Assembly: GCF_036634175.1 (NCBI RefSeq)
Contig: NZ_JAZIFX010000001.1
Span: forward strand, 1-64,000
Length of the DNA: 64,000 bases
From: Streptomyces sp. P9-A2
Lineage (GTDB): Bacteria; Actinomycetota; Actinomycetes; Streptomycetales; Streptomycetaceae
Direction of reading: 5' to 3'
Numbering within the stretch: position 1 is the first letter of the stretch; every line of letters starts with the position of its first letter. The notes under the pieces were generated by a model. That model was not told where the DNA came from. It searched no databases and saw nothing but the letters and a program-made list of their open reading frames with translations. This document shows positions 27,137-34,661 of the stretch, one piece after another. A program made the position numbers and the translations under genes.

Positions 27137-28234
27137 TCACGGCACCTCCCAGGTGTCGGGGCCCTCGATGAGGGCCTGGAGGTCGCCGTCGCCTCTTTGC
27201 TCACGGTCGGCTCTCCCCTGGGCACGGGCCTGGTCGTCGTACGTCGGGCGCTGCACCTGACGGAGGATTCCGATCGGGGCGCGGGTCATCTCGCCCGTGG
27301 CGGTCAGTCGCGAGAGCGCGAACGCCACGGTCGGGTCCTCGGCGTGCGCGTCGTGGACCACGACCTGTCCCGCGTTCGCGGGCGTGACGTGGTCGACGTG
27401 CACCTCGCCGGTGGGCCGGCGGAAGACACCGAGCCGTCCCTGCCCGTCCTCGGCGGGTACGCCGAAGCGAACCGGTTCGCCGTGGACGAGCGGGATGATC
27501 GCGTCGGCGGCGGAGTCGCGGTCCTTCAGGGCGTCGTAGGCACCGTCGTTGAAGATCGGGCAGTTCTGGTAGATCTCCACGAGCGAGGTGCCGCGATGGG
27601 CGGCCGCGGCCGACAGCACCGAGGTGAGGTGTTTGCGGTCGGAGTCGACGGTGCGCGCCACGAAGGTGCCCTCGGCCCCCAGGGCGAGGGAGACCGGGTT
27701 GAAGGGATGGTCGACCGAACCCGCCGGAGTGGACTTGGTGATCTTGCCGGTTTCGCTGGTGGGCGAGTACTGGCCCTTGGTGAGCCCGTAGATGCGGTTG
27801 TTGAACAGCAGGATCGTCATGTTGACGTTGCGGCGCAGGGCGTGGATGAGGTGGTTGCCGCCGATGGACAGGGCGTCGCCGTCGCCGGTGACGACCCACA
27901 CCGAGAGGTCCTCGCGGGCGGTGGCGATGCCGGTGGCGATGGCGGGAGCGCGGCCGTGGATGGAGTGCATCCCGTAGGTGTCGAGGTAGTAGGGGAACCT
28001 CGAGGAGCAGCCGATGCCGGAGACGAAGACGATGTTCTCGCGGCGCAGGCCCAGACTGGGCAGGAAATCCTGGACTGCCTTGAGCACCACGTAGTCGCCG
28101 CAGCCGGGGCACCAGCGGACCTCCTGGTCGCTGGTGAAGTCCTTGCCGGTCTGGGGGCCGTCGGCAGCGGGCACCAGTGCCGTGCCGCTGTGCCCGTCCC
28201 CGGCCACGGGGACAGGGAGGTCGGTGACCGTCAT
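27137..28234 (-). CDS. korB: 2-oxoacid:ferredoxin oxidoreductase, beta subunit
   Basis: A 365-residue thiamine-diphosphate subunit. Iron-sulfur cysteines are in WCPGCGDY (Cys42, Cys45) and GIGCSSRF (Cys76). The ThDP/Mg motif runs from GDGD (117) to NNRIYG (145). With KorA it decarboxylates a 2-oxo acid (2-oxoglutarate in well-studied actinobacterial KorAB) to an acyl-CoA, passing electrons to ferredoxin. It overlaps korA by ATGA. A cluster operator precedes the operon, so the copy is probably specialised for this pathway; its real 2-oxo acid is not known. Confidence 0.93.
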   Translation of the reverse strand: MTVTDLPVPVAGDGHSGTALVPAADGPQTGKDFTSDQEVRWCPGCGDYVVLKAVQDFLPSLGLRRENIVFVSGIGCSSRFPYYLDTYGMHSIHGRAPAIATGIATAREDLSVWVVTGDGDALSIGGNHLIHALRRNVNMTILLFNNRIYGLTKGQYSPTSETGKITKSTPAGSVDHPFNPVSLALGAEGTFVARTVDSDRKHLTSVLSAAAAHRGTSLVEIYQNCPIFNDGAYDALKDRDSAADAIIPLVHGEPVRFGVPAEDGQGRLGVFRRPTGEVHVDHVTPANAGQVVVHDAHAEDPTVAFALSRLTATGEMTRAPIGILRQVQRPTYDDQARAQGRADREQRGDGDLQALIEGPDTWEVP

Positions 28235-30093
28235 GAGGCCTCCTGCGAGATCTCGGTGAGATGGGACAGCAGCTCGTGCTCGAGCTGCTCTGCGCCGAAC
28301 GGCATGCCGCGCACGGTGGTGAGGCGGTGTACGTCGACCAGATAGCGGTCGCGCAGCAGGGTGGCGAGCTGGCCCAGGTTCATCTCCGGGCACACCACGC
28401 GGTCGTAGGCCGCCAGGACGTCCCCCAGGTCCGCCGGGAACGGGTTGAGGTGGCGAAGGTGCACCTGGGCGATGTCGAGGCCGCGGCGGCGCACCCGGCG
28501 TACGGCGGCGCCGATCGGGCCGTACGTCGAGCCCCAGCCGATGACCAGCACGCGGGCCCGGCCGTCCGGGTCGTCCACGGCGAGGGCGGGGATCGACCGG
28601 GCCACCGCGTCGACCTTGGCCTGCCGGGTGCGGACCATGAGGTCGTGGTTGTCGGGGTCGTAGGAGATGTCCCCGGTGCCGTCCTTCTTCTCGATGCCGC
28701 CGATACGGTGCTCCAGGCCGGCGACGCCGGGCGGTGCCCAGGGCCGGGCCAGGGTCTCGGGGTCGCGGGTATAGGGCAGGAAGCGCCGGCCCTCGGCCGG
28801 TGTGGTCGCGAAGCACGGCTCGATGCGGGGTATCGACGCCACGTCGGGGAGTCGCCACGGCTCGGAGCCGTTGGCGAGGTAGCCGTCGGAGAGCAGTATC
28901 ACGGGGGTGCGGTGGGTGACGGCGATGCGTGCCGCTTCGACGGCGGCGTCGAAGCAGTCGGCCGGGGACTGGGCCGCCACCACCGGCAGCGGTGCCTCGC
29001 CGTTGCGTCCGTACATCGCCTGCAGCAGGTCCGCCTGCTCGGTCTTGGTCGGCAGGCCGGTCGACGGTCCGCCGCGCTGGACGTCGACGATCACCAGTGG
29101 CACCTCGAGCATCACCGCGAGGCCGATGGTCTCGGCCTTGAGCGCCACGCCCGGCCCGGACGTCGTGGTGACGCCGAGATGGCCGGCGTAGGACGCTCCC
29201 AGGGCCGCGCCGATGGCGGCGATCTCGTCCTCTGCCTGGAAGGCGGTGACGTCGAAGTTCTTGTGCCTGCTCAGTTCGTGGAGGATGTCGGAGGCCGGCG
29301 TGATCGGGTAGGCCCCGAGGAAAACCGGGAGTCCCGAGAGGCGTCCGGCGGCCACCAAACCGTAGGACAGAGCGGTGTTGCCGGTGATGTTGCGGTAGCG
29401 GCCGGGGGCCACGGCAGCGGGTTTGACCCGGTAGGAGACGGCGAACGTCTCGGTGGTCTCGCCGAAGTTCCAGCCCGCGCGCAGCGCGGTGACGTTGGCG
29501 TCGCGGATCGCGGGTTTCTTGGCGAACTTGCTGCCGAGATAGGCGACCGTACCGTCCACCTCGCGGCCGTACAGCCAGGACAGCAGGCCCAGCGCGAACA
29601 TGTTCTTGGCACGGGCCGCGTCCTTGCGGGAGAGCCCGAACTCCTTGACCGCAGCCACGGTCATCCCGGTCAGGTCGAGTGCGTGGACGGCGAGGTCGGC
29701 CAGCGAGTCGTCCTCCAACGGACTGGCGGAGTACCCGGCCTTGGCCAGGTTCCGTGCCGTGAAGTCGTGCGTGTCGACGATCACCGTCGCTCCCGGCCGC
29801 AGGTCCCCGACGTTGGCCTGGAGCGCCGCCGGGTTCATCGCCACCAGGACGTCGGGCCGGTCGCCGGGAGTCAGGATGTCGTGGTCGGCGAAGTGCAGCT
29901 GGAAGCTGCTCACGCCCGGGATGGTGCCCTGCGGTGCGCGGATCTCGGCCGGGAAGTTCGGCAGCGTGGACAGGTCGTTGCCGAAGACGGCCGCGTCCTG
30001 GGTGAACCGGTCCCCCACCAGTTGCATGCCGTCGCCGGAGTCGCCGGCGAACCGGATCACCACCCGGTCCAGTTCGGTCACTCGTGTGCTCAT
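28231..30093 (-). CDS. korA: 2-oxoacid:ferredoxin oxidoreductase, fused gamma/alpha subunit
   Basis: A 620-residue fusion. The N-terminal gamma domain (about 1-190, RFAGDSGDGMQLVGDRF and GTIPGVSSFQ) is followed by the alpha pyrimidine-binding domain (YPITPASDILHEL; TTTSGPGVALKAE) and a C-terminal transketolase-like domain (VIGWGSTYGPI). Start at the ATG at 30093, with GGAGG upstream; earlier in-frame sequence belongs to the preceding gene. It overlaps both neighbours by 4 bases, a tightly coupled three-gene unit. Confidence 0.93.
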   Translation of the reverse strand: MSTRVTELDRVVIRFAGDSGDGMQLVGDRFTQDAAVFGNDLSTLPNFPAEIRAPQGTIPGVSSFQLHFADHDILTPGDRPDVLVAMNPAALQANVGDLRPGATVIVDTHDFTARNLAKAGYSASPLEDDSLADLAVHALDLTGMTVAAVKEFGLSRKDAARAKNMFALGLLSWLYGREVDGTVAYLGSKFAKKPAIRDANVTALRAGWNFGETTETFAVSYRVKPAAVAPGRYRNITGNTALSYGLVAAGRLSGLPVFLGAYPITPASDILHELSRHKNFDVTAFQAEDEIAAIGAALGASYAGHLGVTTTSGPGVALKAETIGLAVMLEVPLVIVDVQRGGPSTGLPTKTEQADLLQAMYGRNGEAPLPVVAAQSPADCFDAAVEAARIAVTHRTPVILLSDGYLANGSEPWRLPDVASIPRIEPCFATTPAEGRRFLPYTRDPETLARPWAPPGVAGLEHRIGGIEKKDGTGDISYDPDNHDLMVRTRQAKVDAVARSIPALAVDDPDGRARVLVIGWGSTYGPIGAAVRRVRRRGLDIAQVHLRHLNPFPADLGDVLAAYDRVVCPEMNLGQLATLLRDRYLVDVHRLTTVRGMPFGAEQLEHELLSHLTEISQEAS

Positions 30094-30404
30094 CGGGGTG
30101 CCTCCAGGTGGGCTCGGACCACCGAGCGGGTGTCGTCGGCCCAGCCCTTGCCCGCGGCGTACGCGATCATCTCGTCGTAGCGGGTGCGCCACTGGTCTTC
30201 GCCGGACGGGTGGGCGCGGCGCCCGAGTTCGGCGACGTCGAGCCACACGTGTGCGGGGTCCCGTTCGTCGGTGGCGCGGGCCAGGCCGTCGGCCGCCAGC
30301 GCCCGTGCCGCGGTACGGGCATCGAGTTCGGTGACGACCGACAGCGCGGTCAGCAGGGCGGGGTCGAGGATGTCGATCCCCTCGGCGGTGACGCGCACCT
30401 GCAT
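30090..30404 (-). CDS. small conserved-looking protein coupled to KorAB
   Basis: A 104-residue soluble protein, first in the korA-korB operon, with its stop overlapping the korA start (ATGA). Sequence features are an N-terminal beta strand (MQVRVTAEGIDIL), helices rich in Ala and Asp, and a Trp/Tyr-containing C-terminal part (WRTRYDEMIAYAAGKGWAD). No cysteines for a cluster and no membrane span. Not recognised. Its coupling suggests an accessory or regulatory subunit, or an assembly factor, of this oxidoreductase. Confidence 0.75.
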   Translation of the reverse strand: MQVRVTAEGIDILDPALLTALSVVTELDARTAARALAADGLARATDERDPAHVWLDVAELGRRAHPSGEDQWRTRYDEMIAYAAGKGWADDTRSVVRAHLEAPR

Positions 30405-30454
30405 GGCGGCTCCTCTCCTCGAGGGGTGGGCGTGTGCGTGGGCGCCCCACCGTA

Positions 30455-30469
30455 TCAAACGTTGTTGGA
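30455..30469. promoter_or_regulatory. cluster operator, korAB operon
   Basis: Reverse strand TCCAACAACGTTTGA with flanks TAA and TATA; 12 of 15 positions. It lies 51 bases before the first ATG. Confidence 0.78.
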
Positions 30470-30521
30470 TTATTGTGAGAAAGGATCACCCGTCGTCATG
30501 GGGACGGGTGATCAGCGGACA

Positions 30522-31448
30522 TCAGGGGGCCAGTGCGGCCGTCGCGGTCTCCCAGAGCCGCTCGGCGGCAGCCGGGTCCAGGGCATAGGGGGCCACTCCC
30601 CCCGAGTGGTCCGGGCGGCGTTCCGTGACGACCGCGGCCGGCCGGCAGTCCTGGTAGTACCCGGCTCCCGCATGCGCGAGTCCGGGCGCGGTGGCGAGCA
30701 GGACCGACGTCGCGGCGCCCTGCTCGACGGACTTCATGGGCAACCCCTCCGTGTCCCACCGGATGTGCCGCTGCAGTTCGGTGTGGACGATGCCGGGGTG
30801 AGCGGCGTTGGCCCGCACGCCCCGGTCGCCCCAGCGACGCGTGATCCCGACGGCGAGCAGCACGTCGGCGGTCTTCGACTGCGCGTACGCCAGCCACGGG
30901 TCGTAGGGGCGGAAGCGGAAGTGCAGGTCGTCGAAGACGACCGGCGAGCGCAGGTGCGCGGCGGAGCTGAGACACACCACGCGGGCGCCCGACGCCTCGG
31001 CCAGCGGCCGTTCCAGGCCGTGCACCAGCGCGAAGTGACCGAGGAAGTTGGTGGCGAACTGCTGCTCCCAGCCGTACGGCGTGCGCTCCAGCTCGGGCAG
31101 CGCCATGATCCCGGCGTTGTTGACGAGCACGTGCACCGGTCCGGTCCACGCGTCGGTGAACCGGCGCACCGAGCGCGGATCGGCGAGGTCCAGCTCGCGG
31201 GCCTCGATCAGATCGTTGCCGGTGCGCTCCGTCAGTTCCGCGGCGATCCGGGCCGCGGCGCCGGTGCGGCGGGCGGCGAGGACGACCCGGGCCCCCGTCA
31301 CGGCGAGGGCGCGCGCGGTCTCGACGCCGAGGCCCGAGGTGGCACCGGTCACGATCGCCGTGCGGCCGGTGAGGTCGACGCCGTGGACGACCTCGTCGGT
31401 GGTGGTCGCGAAACCGAAACCCGTCAGCCGCTCCCCCGTCTCAGACAT
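30522..31448 (-). CDS. SDR oxidoreductase, retinol-dehydrogenase-like
   Basis: A 308-residue short-chain dehydrogenase with an N-terminal extension before the cofactor loop TGATSGLG (about residue 35). NNAGIMA and the active site YAQSKTA are present. The length and the HPGIVHTELQRH segment fit the retinol-dehydrogenase/WWOX-like subgroup, often NADP-dependent and acting on hydrophobic alcohols. The start lies inside the end of the P450 gene (8-base overlap), so the two are co-translated. It probably oxidises the P450 product. Confidence 0.9.
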   Translation of the reverse strand: MSETGERLTGFGFATTTDEVVHGVDLTGRTAIVTGATSGLGVETARALAVTGARVVLAARRTGAAARIAAELTERTGNDLIEARELDLADPRSVRRFTDAWTGPVHVLVNNAGIMALPELERTPYGWEQQFATNFLGHFALVHGLERPLAEASGARVVCLSSAAHLRSPVVFDDLHFRFRPYDPWLAYAQSKTADVLLAVGITRRWGDRGVRANAAHPGIVHTELQRHIRWDTEGLPMKSVEQGAATSVLLATAPGLAHAGAGYYQDCRPAAVVTERRPDHSGGVAPYALDPAAAERLWETATAALAP

Positions 31449-32676
31449 CGCCGTCCTCCTGTATCCGTACGGCCGCGGGCTCGGCGCCGGCCGCGAAGCG
31501 CACCGGAAGGCTGCGCAGCCCGTGGGAGTTGGTGTGGCCGCCCCAGACCACGGGGCCGTCGGGTTCGAGGGCCGGAAGCTCGTCCAGGAGGTACTCCAGG
31601 ACCGTCCGCAGCTCCAGTCGGGCCAGGCCCTCCCCCAGGCACCGGTGCCGGCCGCTGCCGAAGGTGAGGTGCTGGGTCAGGCCGGGGCGGTCGAGGTCGA
31701 AGGCGAAGGGGTCGTCGAACTTGTCGGGGTCGTGGTTGGCCGCCCCGAAGGCCAGCATCACCTTCTCGCCGGGGCACAGTTCGGCGTCGCCCAGGGTGGT
31801 TTCGCGCCGTACGGTGCGGGCCATGTTCCACACCGGCGGGTGCAGCCGCAGGCACTCCTCGATCATCTTCGGCACCAGGGAGCGGTCGGCGAGCAGCCGG
31901 TCGCGCACACCCGGTTCGGTGATGAGGCGGTAGATCATCGTCCCGATGCCGTCGACCGTGGTGCCGTGGCCGGCGACGACCAGGAGCTGGACCAGGCCGA
32001 GCGCCTCGACGTCCGAGACGGTCTCGCCCTCGATCTCGGCGTTGACCAGTTGCCCGAGCAGGTCCTCGGCCGGCCTGCCGCGCCGGGCCGCGATCTCCTC
32101 CGCCAGGAACGCCTCGAGCCGCTGGGCCGCGGCCCTGCCCCGTTCGGGGTGGCCGGTGTCGGCGAACGCCTCCATGAACTCCTCACCGAGGGAGTGGACG
32201 CGCTCCCAGTCCGACCGGATGCCGAGAATCCGGCAGATCACCAGGACCGGCACGGGGCGGGCGAACTCGGTGACCAGGTCGGCGCGGCCCCGCTCGGCGA
32301 GCGGGGCGAAGCCGTCCGCGACGATCCGGCGGATGTCGGCCTCCCAGGGGCCGAGCGCCTTGGGTGTGAAGTGCGGAAGGACCAGTTTGCGGAAGGCGCC
32401 GTGGCGGGGCGGGTCGAGTTCCGCCGGGATCACCGGCATGGACTTGCCGGTCGGCGGGATCATGATGCCCTCGGTGACGGTGAACGTCTCCCAGTCCGTC
32501 GAGGCGGTCACGATGTCGGCGTGCTTGAGCAGTGCCCAGAAGCCGCCGGACGCCTCGCTCCAGGCCACAGGACACCGTGCCTGCATGTCCGCGAGTGTCC
32601 CGAACAGTTCGTCGGCCAGTTCCGGCCTGCGGTTGTCGAGGTCCACGAGGTGTCGCTGCCTGCGGTCGTCGGTCAC
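31441..32676 (-). CDS. cytochrome P450 with unusual I-helix
   Basis: A 411-residue soluble P450. Haem Cys346 in FGSGRHRCLG, ExxR in EECLR. The I-helix reads VVAGHGTTVD (235-241): Gly238 replaces the acidic residue that normally precedes the Thr pair (AGxE/DTT), while both Thr are kept. Such substitutions alter proton delivery in known P450s or mark use of substrate groups instead. First gene of a two-gene operon with an SDR. Electron donor could be either ferredoxin of the cluster. Confidence 0.92.
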   Translation of the reverse strand: MTDDRRQRHLVDLDNRRPELADELFGTLADMQARCPVAWSEASGGFWALLKHADIVTASTDWETFTVTEGIMIPPTGKSMPVIPAELDPPRHGAFRKLVLPHFTPKALGPWEADIRRIVADGFAPLAERGRADLVTEFARPVPVLVICRILGIRSDWERVHSLGEEFMEAFADTGHPERGRAAAQRLEAFLAEEIAARRGRPAEDLLGQLVNAEIEGETVSDVEALGLVQLLVVAGHGTTVDGIGTMIYRLITEPGVRDRLLADRSLVPKMIEECLRLHPPVWNMARTVRRETTLGDAELCPGEKVMLAFGAANHDPDKFDDPFAFDLDRPGLTQHLTFGSGRHRCLGEGLARLELRTVLEYLLDELPALEPDGPVVWGGHTNSHGLRSLPVRFAAGAEPAAVRIQEDGDV

Positions 32677-32706
32677 GGATCCTCCTCGATGATCGGACCG
32701 CGCTAA

Positions 32707-32721
32707 TCTAACAGTGATTGG
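32707..32721. promoter_or_regulatory. cluster operator, divergent P450/crotonase site
   Basis: TCTAACAGTGATTGG preceded by TAA; 13 of 15 positions. It is 31 bases from the P450 ATG and 68 from the crotonase GTG. Confidence 0.82.
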
Positions 32722-32788
32722 CTCTGGTGTGACCGTGTGACACCCGTCACTCCGAGGGCCGAAAGCCCATTGCCGTTAGGAGTCCGGT

Positions 32789-33577
32789 GTGTCCTCCACG
32801 AACCCCTCTGCCTGTGTCCTCGTCGAGCACGACGGGGCAGTCGCCACGGTCACGCTCAACCGCCCGCTGCGGCGCAACGCGCTGACCTCCCGGCTGATCC
32901 GGGAGCTGAGCGCCGCCATGGCCCGGCTCACCGACGACGCGCGGGTGCGCGCGGTGGTGCTGACCGGTGCGGGGCAGGCCTTCTGCGCCGGACTCGACCT
33001 GCGCGAACTGGGCGAGACCGGGGACAACATGCGCTCGGCGGGCCCCTCGGCCGGCGACAACGCGCCCTGGCACCGTCCGGCCAAACCGGTCATCGCCGCG
33101 GTGAACGGTCCGGCGGTCACCGGCGGTCTGGAGATCGTGCTGCACTGCGACTTCGTCATCGCCTCGGAGGCGGCCCGCTTCGGTGACACCCACGCCCGGG
33201 TCGGCGTGCTGCCCGGCTGGGGCCTGTCCTACCTGCTCCCGCAGGCCGTCGGCGTGCGCCGGGCCCGGGAGATGAGCCTCACCGGGCGTCTGATCGGCGC
33301 TGAGGAGGCGCTCACCTGGGGGCTGGTCAACCGGGTGGTGGAGGGCGAGGACCTGCTCGCCACCGCCCGGGAGGCGGCACGGCAGATCGCCGAGCTCGAC
33401 CCGGAGATCGCCGCCGAGTACCTGGCGCTCTACCGCGACAACGCCGCCTCCACGCTCGCGGAGGCGGCGCGGCGCGAGAGCTCCCGCTCACTGGCCTGGG
33501 CGGAGCGCATGTTCCGTCCGGAGGGCGTCGCCGCCCGGGCGGACGCGCTCATCGAGCGGGGGCGGGCCCAGAACTGA
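32789..33577 (+). CDS. enoyl-CoA hydratase
   Basis: A 262-residue crotonase. Segments forming the oxyanion hole are AFCAGLDLREL and NGPAVTGGLEIVLHCDFV. The following FGDTHARVGVLPGWG keeps the glycine turn but has Thr-His where many hydratases carry the first catalytic Glu, so hydratase against isomerase or hydrolase activity is open. GTG start. Single-gene unit ended by the hairpin at 33585-33653. Confidence 0.88.
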   Translation: MSSTNPSACVLVEHDGAVATVTLNRPLRRNALTSRLIRELSAAMARLTDDARVRAVVLTGAGQAFCAGLDLRELGETGDNMRSAGPSAGDNAPWHRPAKPVIAAVNGPAVTGGLEIVLHCDFVIASEAARFGDTHARVGVLPGWGLSYLLPQAVGVRRAREMSLTGRLIGAEEALTWGLVNRVVEGEDLLATAREAARQIAELDPEIAAEYLALYRDNAASTLAEAARRESSRSLAWAERMFRPEGVAARADALIERGRAQN

Positions 33578-33584
33578 GGGCCGT

Positions 33585-33653
33585 CCGGCGGACCGTTCCA
33601 AAGGCGCGGCGGCACGCACGGTGCCGTCGCCGTCCTCCGGAACGGTCCGCCGG
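33585..33653. terminator. bidirectional hairpin between crotonase and SRPBCC gene
   Basis: 15-bp perfect outer stem (33585-33599 with 33639-33653) enclosing a second GC-rich inverted repeat. Confidence 0.85.
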
Positions 33654-33660
33654 TGAGCCC

Positions 33661-34119
33661 CTACTCCTGTGTTGCCGGCGTCAGGCCGAGGTGGTCGCGG
33701 AGGTTCCCCAGGAACGCCGAGTACCGGCTCGCGAAGGCCTCGTGCATCTCGGCCTCGACGCCGGCGTCGCAGTCGAAGTCGCCGTACCACTCGACGAACG
33801 TCCCGTTCGTGCGCGTCACCGGGCGGACCCGGATGGTCGCCCGGTAGCTGCGCACCGGGAACGGGTTCTCCCCCGGGGGGAAGCCGTAGGAGTACGACCG
33901 GTCGTCGGCGTCCATGGCCACCAGCCGCTCGCGGACCACCCGGCCCCCGTCGCGCAGCACGAGACGGCGTACGGAACCGACGGCCGGTCCCCCCTCGCCT
34001 TCCAGCCCGCCCTCGGACAGTTTCTCGACGAAGTCCGCGATGTCCTCGAAGCGGCCCAGTACCGCCCAGACGGTGTCGACCGGCGCGGGCAGGATGTCGC
34101 TGACGTACGCACGGCTCAT
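33661..34119 (-). CDS. SRPBCC (START/Bet v1-like) small-molecule-binding protein
   Basis: A 152-residue helix-grip protein: MSRAYVSDILPAPVDTVWAVLGRFEDIADF opens the fold, with SVRRLVLRDGG and a long C-terminal helix (VEAEMHEAFASRYSAFLGNLRDHL). Such proteins bind hydrophobic ligands or act as cyclases/dehydratases. The ATG at 34119 follows GGAGGAACC. It is last in the seven-gene operon that starts at 41342. A catalytic role cannot be read from sequence. Confidence 0.85.
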   Translation of the reverse strand: MSRAYVSDILPAPVDTVWAVLGRFEDIADFVEKLSEGGLEGEGGPAVGSVRRLVLRDGGRVVRERLVAMDADDRSYSYGFPPGENPFPVRSYRATIRVRPVTRTNGTFVEWYGDFDCDAGVEAEMHEAFASRYSAFLGNLRDHLGLTPATQE

Positions 34120-34159
34120 GGTTCCTCCGGTACGGACCGTGTCGGGGCGGGCGGGGGTG

Positions 34160-34645
34160 TCACTGCTGTCCTGCGGTCGGGAGGGGCCGCATGAACGCCT
34201 CCGTCTCACGTTTGAACGCCACGACGACGCGGCGCTCGCGGAACAGCCACCGGCCGTCGACGCGTACGAACTCGTCCTCGTAGTCGCCGGCGATGGCCGG
34301 ACGGGTGTCGACCGCGAGGCCGTCGGGACCCTGGTCGTCCCGGAGTTCGACGGCGACGGACACGCCGCGGGCGTGGTCGGCGTCCAGCACGTCGACGGCG
34401 ATGTTGGTGACGACGTGGCGGGTCACCCGGTCGGTCAGTGCGTCCCGCCGGGCGAAGAAGGCACGCAGTTCCTCCCGCCCGACGGCGTCGATCGCCGGGG
34501 AGCGCCAGGCGCCGTCCTCGGTGAAGAGGTCGGCAGCCGACGCGCCGCGGCCGTGGTCGAGCCGACGGCCGTACTCCACCATCAGCCGTCTGCACTCCTC
34601 GATCGCCAGAAGCCGTTCCAGCGGCGGCATTTCATGGTTCGTCAT
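34160..34645 (-). CDS. SnoaL-like (NTF2 fold) protein
   Basis: A 161-residue cone-shaped alpha+beta protein of the SnoaL_4 type. Signs are EECRRLMVEYGRRLDHG, AADLFTEDGAWRSP, and RHVVTNIAVDVLD with the conserved His, then GDYEDEFVRVDGRWLFRER. Relatives include scytalone dehydratase and ring-modifying isomerases or hydratases. It sits between the AceE-like gene (16-base gap) and the SRPBCC gene. Probably isomerises or dehydrates a ring intermediate. Confidence 0.87.
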   Translation of the reverse strand: MTNHEMPPLERLLAIEECRRLMVEYGRRLDHGRGASAADLFTEDGAWRSPAIDAVGREELRAFFARRDALTDRVTRHVVTNIAVDVLDADHARGVSVAVELRDDQGPDGLAVDTRPAIAGDYEDEFVRVDGRWLFRERRVVVAFKRETEAFMRPLPTAGQQ

Positions 34646-34661
34646 GCGCGTGTTCCTCCCG

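Noticed and set aside
28235..28858. Upstream extension of korB
   Set aside because: The in-frame sequence overlaps korA and is not KorB-like; the ATG at 28234 overlaps the korA stop in the usual ATGA manner.
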